This document shows, piece after piece, positions 61,399-64,000 of a DNA stretch of 64,000 nt. The notes under the pieces were generated by a model, which saw nothing but the letters and a program-made list of their open reading frames with translations, searched no databases and was not told where the DNA came from. A program made the position numbers and the translations under genes. The DNA comes from Typhlomys cinereus (lineage: Eukaryota > Chordata > Mammalia > Rodentia > Platacanthomyidae). The stretch is from the NCBI GenBank assembly GCA_023101885.1, contig JALPQD010000125.1:1823501-1887500 (forward strand), in the 5' to 3' direction. Positions within the stretch are counted from its first letter, which is position 1, and each line of letters opens with the position of its first letter.

Positions 61399-61468
61399 TT
61401 TTTTTCATATACAAACACTTGATCTTAACCAAAAAGCCGAGAAGCGATTTTTTTTTTCATATACAAAC
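61399..61468 (-). ncRNA. U2 snRNA 5' fragment (61415-61448), retrocopy
   Basis: On the minus strand the first 34 nt of U2 snRNA are present, ATCGCTTCTCGG through AAGATCAAGTGT, with two C-to-T differences. An 18-bp direct repeat, TTTTTTTCATATACAAAC, flanks it (61399-61416 and 61451-61468; it overlaps the U2 end by 2 bases). There is no poly-A tail, only 3' truncation at base 34, which fits short, 3'-truncated snRNA retrocopies seen in mammals. It is directly next to the 5' end of the large L1. It is too short to function. Confidence 0.85.
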
Positions 61469-62699
61469 AAAATAAGATTCTGTTTCTGCCCACTCTCCTT
61501 CCCCTTCCCTTACCCTTCTTCATGTATGGAACACAGGGCTCCCTTCCAGGTGCCTGTGCTAATAAGGCAATAGGCCTCTGTGATACTATAAGTGACCATT
61601 CACTGGGTAAGCTCACAGGTAGGGAAGCTCGCCTTTGCATGTCTAGTGGAGTTTATGGTAAGTTATTTTGTGTGTTGATGGTGCTAAGAGGTAAGTGTCA
61701 CATGGACACAGACTTGAAGGATTAGGATGGGGAAAGCATTATTTCTACTAGGGAAAGGGCATTCCATACAGAATAGTTAATTCAAAAGCTTTAAGGAGGG
61801 TGAGAGAAGACAGATCAAGTTGGTGCAAAATATTTTAAACCTGAATATAACATGCACTAGGTCTTAGAGGTAGAGGTAGACAGAGACAGATACACAGAGA
61901 GAGACAGGGACAGAGATGTAGAAAGAGACAGATTTATCTGATCCTAGGTTTTCTCCTTTTTTCTTTTTTATTCTGTCAGGATCTCCAGTTTATAGGATGA
62001 TACTACCAACATTGAAAGCAGATATTCTCCTCTCTTAATTTTTTGGAAATGTCTCTACAAATAGCCCTAATGATAATTTTTACTGCTTGATCCAATTTAT
62101 TAGACATTATTAACCATCATTCACCAAAATGTGCTTCATCAATTTTTAAAAAGAACTGAGAGAAAAAAAATATTGTCCTTGCTAGGTACCACAACAGTAA
62201 CAGAACATTGCTGTTTTCTGGGATTTTGTTTTTTATTTATTTATTTTTTAATGGAGTATGCTGGATATTTCTATAATTTTGATCAGATGACTGCAGAACC
62301 TGGAAAAGCTGTTGCTGCTATTGATGCATAACATACTGCTATTGTTGGTCTTTATATATGTATATATATAATTTGAATTTTTGGAAACTTTAGCTGTGCT
62401 GTCAACATTGAAAACAAAAGTATCCCATTGTACAGAGATTAACAGCCATATTGGTCTACAAACACTAAACTTAATTTTTTTTCCATTTGTACAGGGGTAA
62501 AACACTATTAAACATGTAAGGTCTTATCTACATGGGTTTGATTACAGAAAATAATAAAGTATTCTCTAAATAAAAAAATACTCTCCTTTAAAAACTAGAA
62601 GTACTATGTGCTATCCTTAAGAAAAAGAAGCTTGGCCAATGATACAAAATTGGGATGAATTCTTATTAACAAAAGCATTTGCTTAAAATAAATCATATT
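61469..62699. other. Unique sequence
   Basis: No gene. An AGAGACAG/GACAGA-rich stretch lies at 61865-61930. Nothing else recognised. Confidence 0.5.
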
Positions 62700-62865
62700 G
62701 GTTCACTGAGATAGCACAATGCATGATGCATCTGCTTGCAAACCTGCAGACCCAATTTTGAGTCTTAGAAACTCATGATTGGTGAACTGACTACTGAAAG
62801 TTGTCCTTTACCTCCTACCTGACTACCATTGCATGCATATAACTCTCTCTTTCTCTAATAGTTAA
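62700..62865 (+). mobile_element. tRNA-derived SINE, diverged
   Basis: Contains ACTGAGATAGCACAATGC, ACCCAATTTTGAGTCTTAG and GAAAGTTGTCCTTTACCTCC in the order of the B2/B4-type SINE seen at 20372, with a CT-rich end. Confidence 0.6.
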
Positions 62866-62890
62866 ATATTTAAAGACAGATCAACATTTC

Positions 62891-63247
62891 TGTAACAGTT
62901 ACTCTTAACTATTGCTGTGAGAGAGCACCCAAAGTCAAGCAACTTCAGGGAGAAAGGGAGATTTATTCAGCTTATGGTTCCAGAGGGAAGGTACAGTCTC
63001 TCAAAGCAGAGGTGGCATGGCTGGCTGGGTAAAGCTGGAAGAAGCTAAGTCACTGCAGACATCTTGGAAGCTGAAAGATGCAGACTGCTTACAGCAAAAG
63101 CAGATTTCTCTTAGAGGTAGGGTGGGACTAATCCACCTTAAGGCACACCCTTTGTCACTGCCTTCCTCCAGCAAGACTCCACCTCTCAAGGTGCCATGAC
63201 CTTGCTAAACACATGAGACTGTGGGGGACACATTTCAAACCATGACA
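62891..63247 (-). mobile_element. MaLR LTR, 3' LTR of a minus-strand element
   Basis: A 357-bp LTR. In its own sense it starts TGTCATGGTTTGAAATGTGT and ends GAGTAACTGTTACA, close to the MST/THE1-like MaLR start as I remember it. Immediately to its right the plus strand has a pyrimidine-rich run, CTCCACCCCTGGCCCCCAC, the complement of a polypurine tract at the 3' end of the interior, so this is the 3' LTR. Confidence 0.8.
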
Positions 63248-64000
63248 CTCCACCCCTGGCCCCCACAGGCTCATTGCCATCTCATTATATAAAACACACT
63301 CAGTCCAACTTTAAAAGTCTTCATAGACTACATCAGTAGTTCCAACACAGTCCAAAAGTCCAAAGTCCAAAGCCTCCTGTAAAATCAAAAGACAAGTTAC
63401 ATACTTCCAACATACAATGGCACAGAATAAACATTCCCATTCCAAATAGAAGGAATGGGGGCATATCCAGGGAAGATCGGTCCATAACAAGACCAAAAAC
63501 CATCAGGACAAACTCCAAATCTTGTAGCTCCAAGTCCAACAAGTGAGCTTCTCCTTGAAATCATCTCAGTTCCAAAGGGCTTTGGTTCCACCTCTCCAAT
63601 GCAGCTGCCCATAGAATAAGTTGCTCTCTTGAGCTGACTCTTACCAGGGTATACAGCTTTCCTTGGCAGGTGTCCCATATCGTCTCTGGCATCTCTAACA
63701 TCTTTACTTCTCAATGGCAAACCAGGCTTTAACTCCACAGCACAAACTGTCCTTCTTAGACGTCTAAACTGTACACTTTCTGCCACATGCTGCTTGGCTT
63801 CCATCATTTTTTGAAATCTTGGAGGAGGACTCCACCATCTCCTCCCTCTTGCATCCTTGATGCCTCTAAAACTAGAACCACGTGGATGATTTTGCAAAGA
63901 CTGGCCCCCTTGAATCACAGCTGATTCCACTTCTCTATACTGACCATGGGAAAAAGCTCTTTCACACCTGGACAGTTGTTTTATAGAAGTGGATCCTTGC
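63248..64000 (-). mobile_element. MaLR internal region, 3' part
   Basis: Continues off the window. Phrases like CCTGTAAAATCAAAAGACAAG and CATTCCAAATAGAAGGAATG are typical of the MST/THE1-like interior in reverse. An open frame of 177 codons at 63397-63930 lies in it but I recognise no retroviral protein motif. Confidence 0.7.

Noticed and set aside
60808..61475. GC-rich open frames (up to 128 codons)
   Set aside because: They lie in the tandem 5' UTR monomers; high GC content lowers stop frequency and the peptides are proline/glycine-rich by-products.

Overview
The window is nuclear DNA of a mammal, almost certainly a rodent: AT-rich, mostly non-coding, and full of LINE-1 pieces, tRNA-derived and B1/7SL-like SINEs, ERVL/MaLR LTRs and long CA, GA and AT microsatellites. 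The dominant SINE is not mouse B1/B2 and the L1 5' monomers do not look like the mouse ones as I remember them, so a non-murine rodent is likely; I cannot name the species. I see no supportable host protein-coding gene. Every long reading frame lies in L1, in an ERVL/MaLR remnant, in a SINE or in low-complexity DNA.

Layout. 1-11.8 kb is a stack of nested insertions: an L1 3' end (minus), a MaLR-type provirus with 5' LTR and tRNA-Leu primer site (minus), and an old sense L1 ('A') split at about 4960/7514 by a second 5'-truncated L1 ('B'). L1 B is itself split by a solo LTR, and the distal part of L1 A by a SINE. A second MaLR remnant (minus) follows and carries a 3'-UTR-only processed pseudogene. 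12-28.8 kb is mainly old or unique sequence with scattered L2, MIR, SINE, solo-LTR and L1 copies. 28.8-41.7 kb holds truncated L1 3' ends, including a tandem pair sharing one target site, a solo LTR at 40.1 kb and an Lx-like L1 tail. 42-54 kb is mostly unique, with an L1 3' end at 48 kb, a full-length U6 snRNA copy fused to an L1 3' end at 49.6-50.5 kb, a solo LTR at 51 kb and a young-looking SINE at 52.6 kb. 54.8-61.4 kb is a nearly complete antisense L1 with GC-rich tandem 5'-UTR monomers, ORF1 and ORF2, all now broken. Directly beyond its 5' end is a 34-nt U2 snRNA fragment inside an 18-bp direct repeat. 62.9-64 kb is the 3' LTR and internal region of another MaLR element (minus).

How the parts relate. 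L1 supplies the endonuclease and reverse transcriptase activity that best explains the SINEs, the pseudogene and the U6 and U2 retrocopies; most carry target-site duplications of 12-18 bp readable here. The LTR elements carry 5-bp duplications, as integrase products should. The most informative loci are the U6/L1 chimera, the U2 fragment, the tandem L1 pair and the L1-in-L1 nest.
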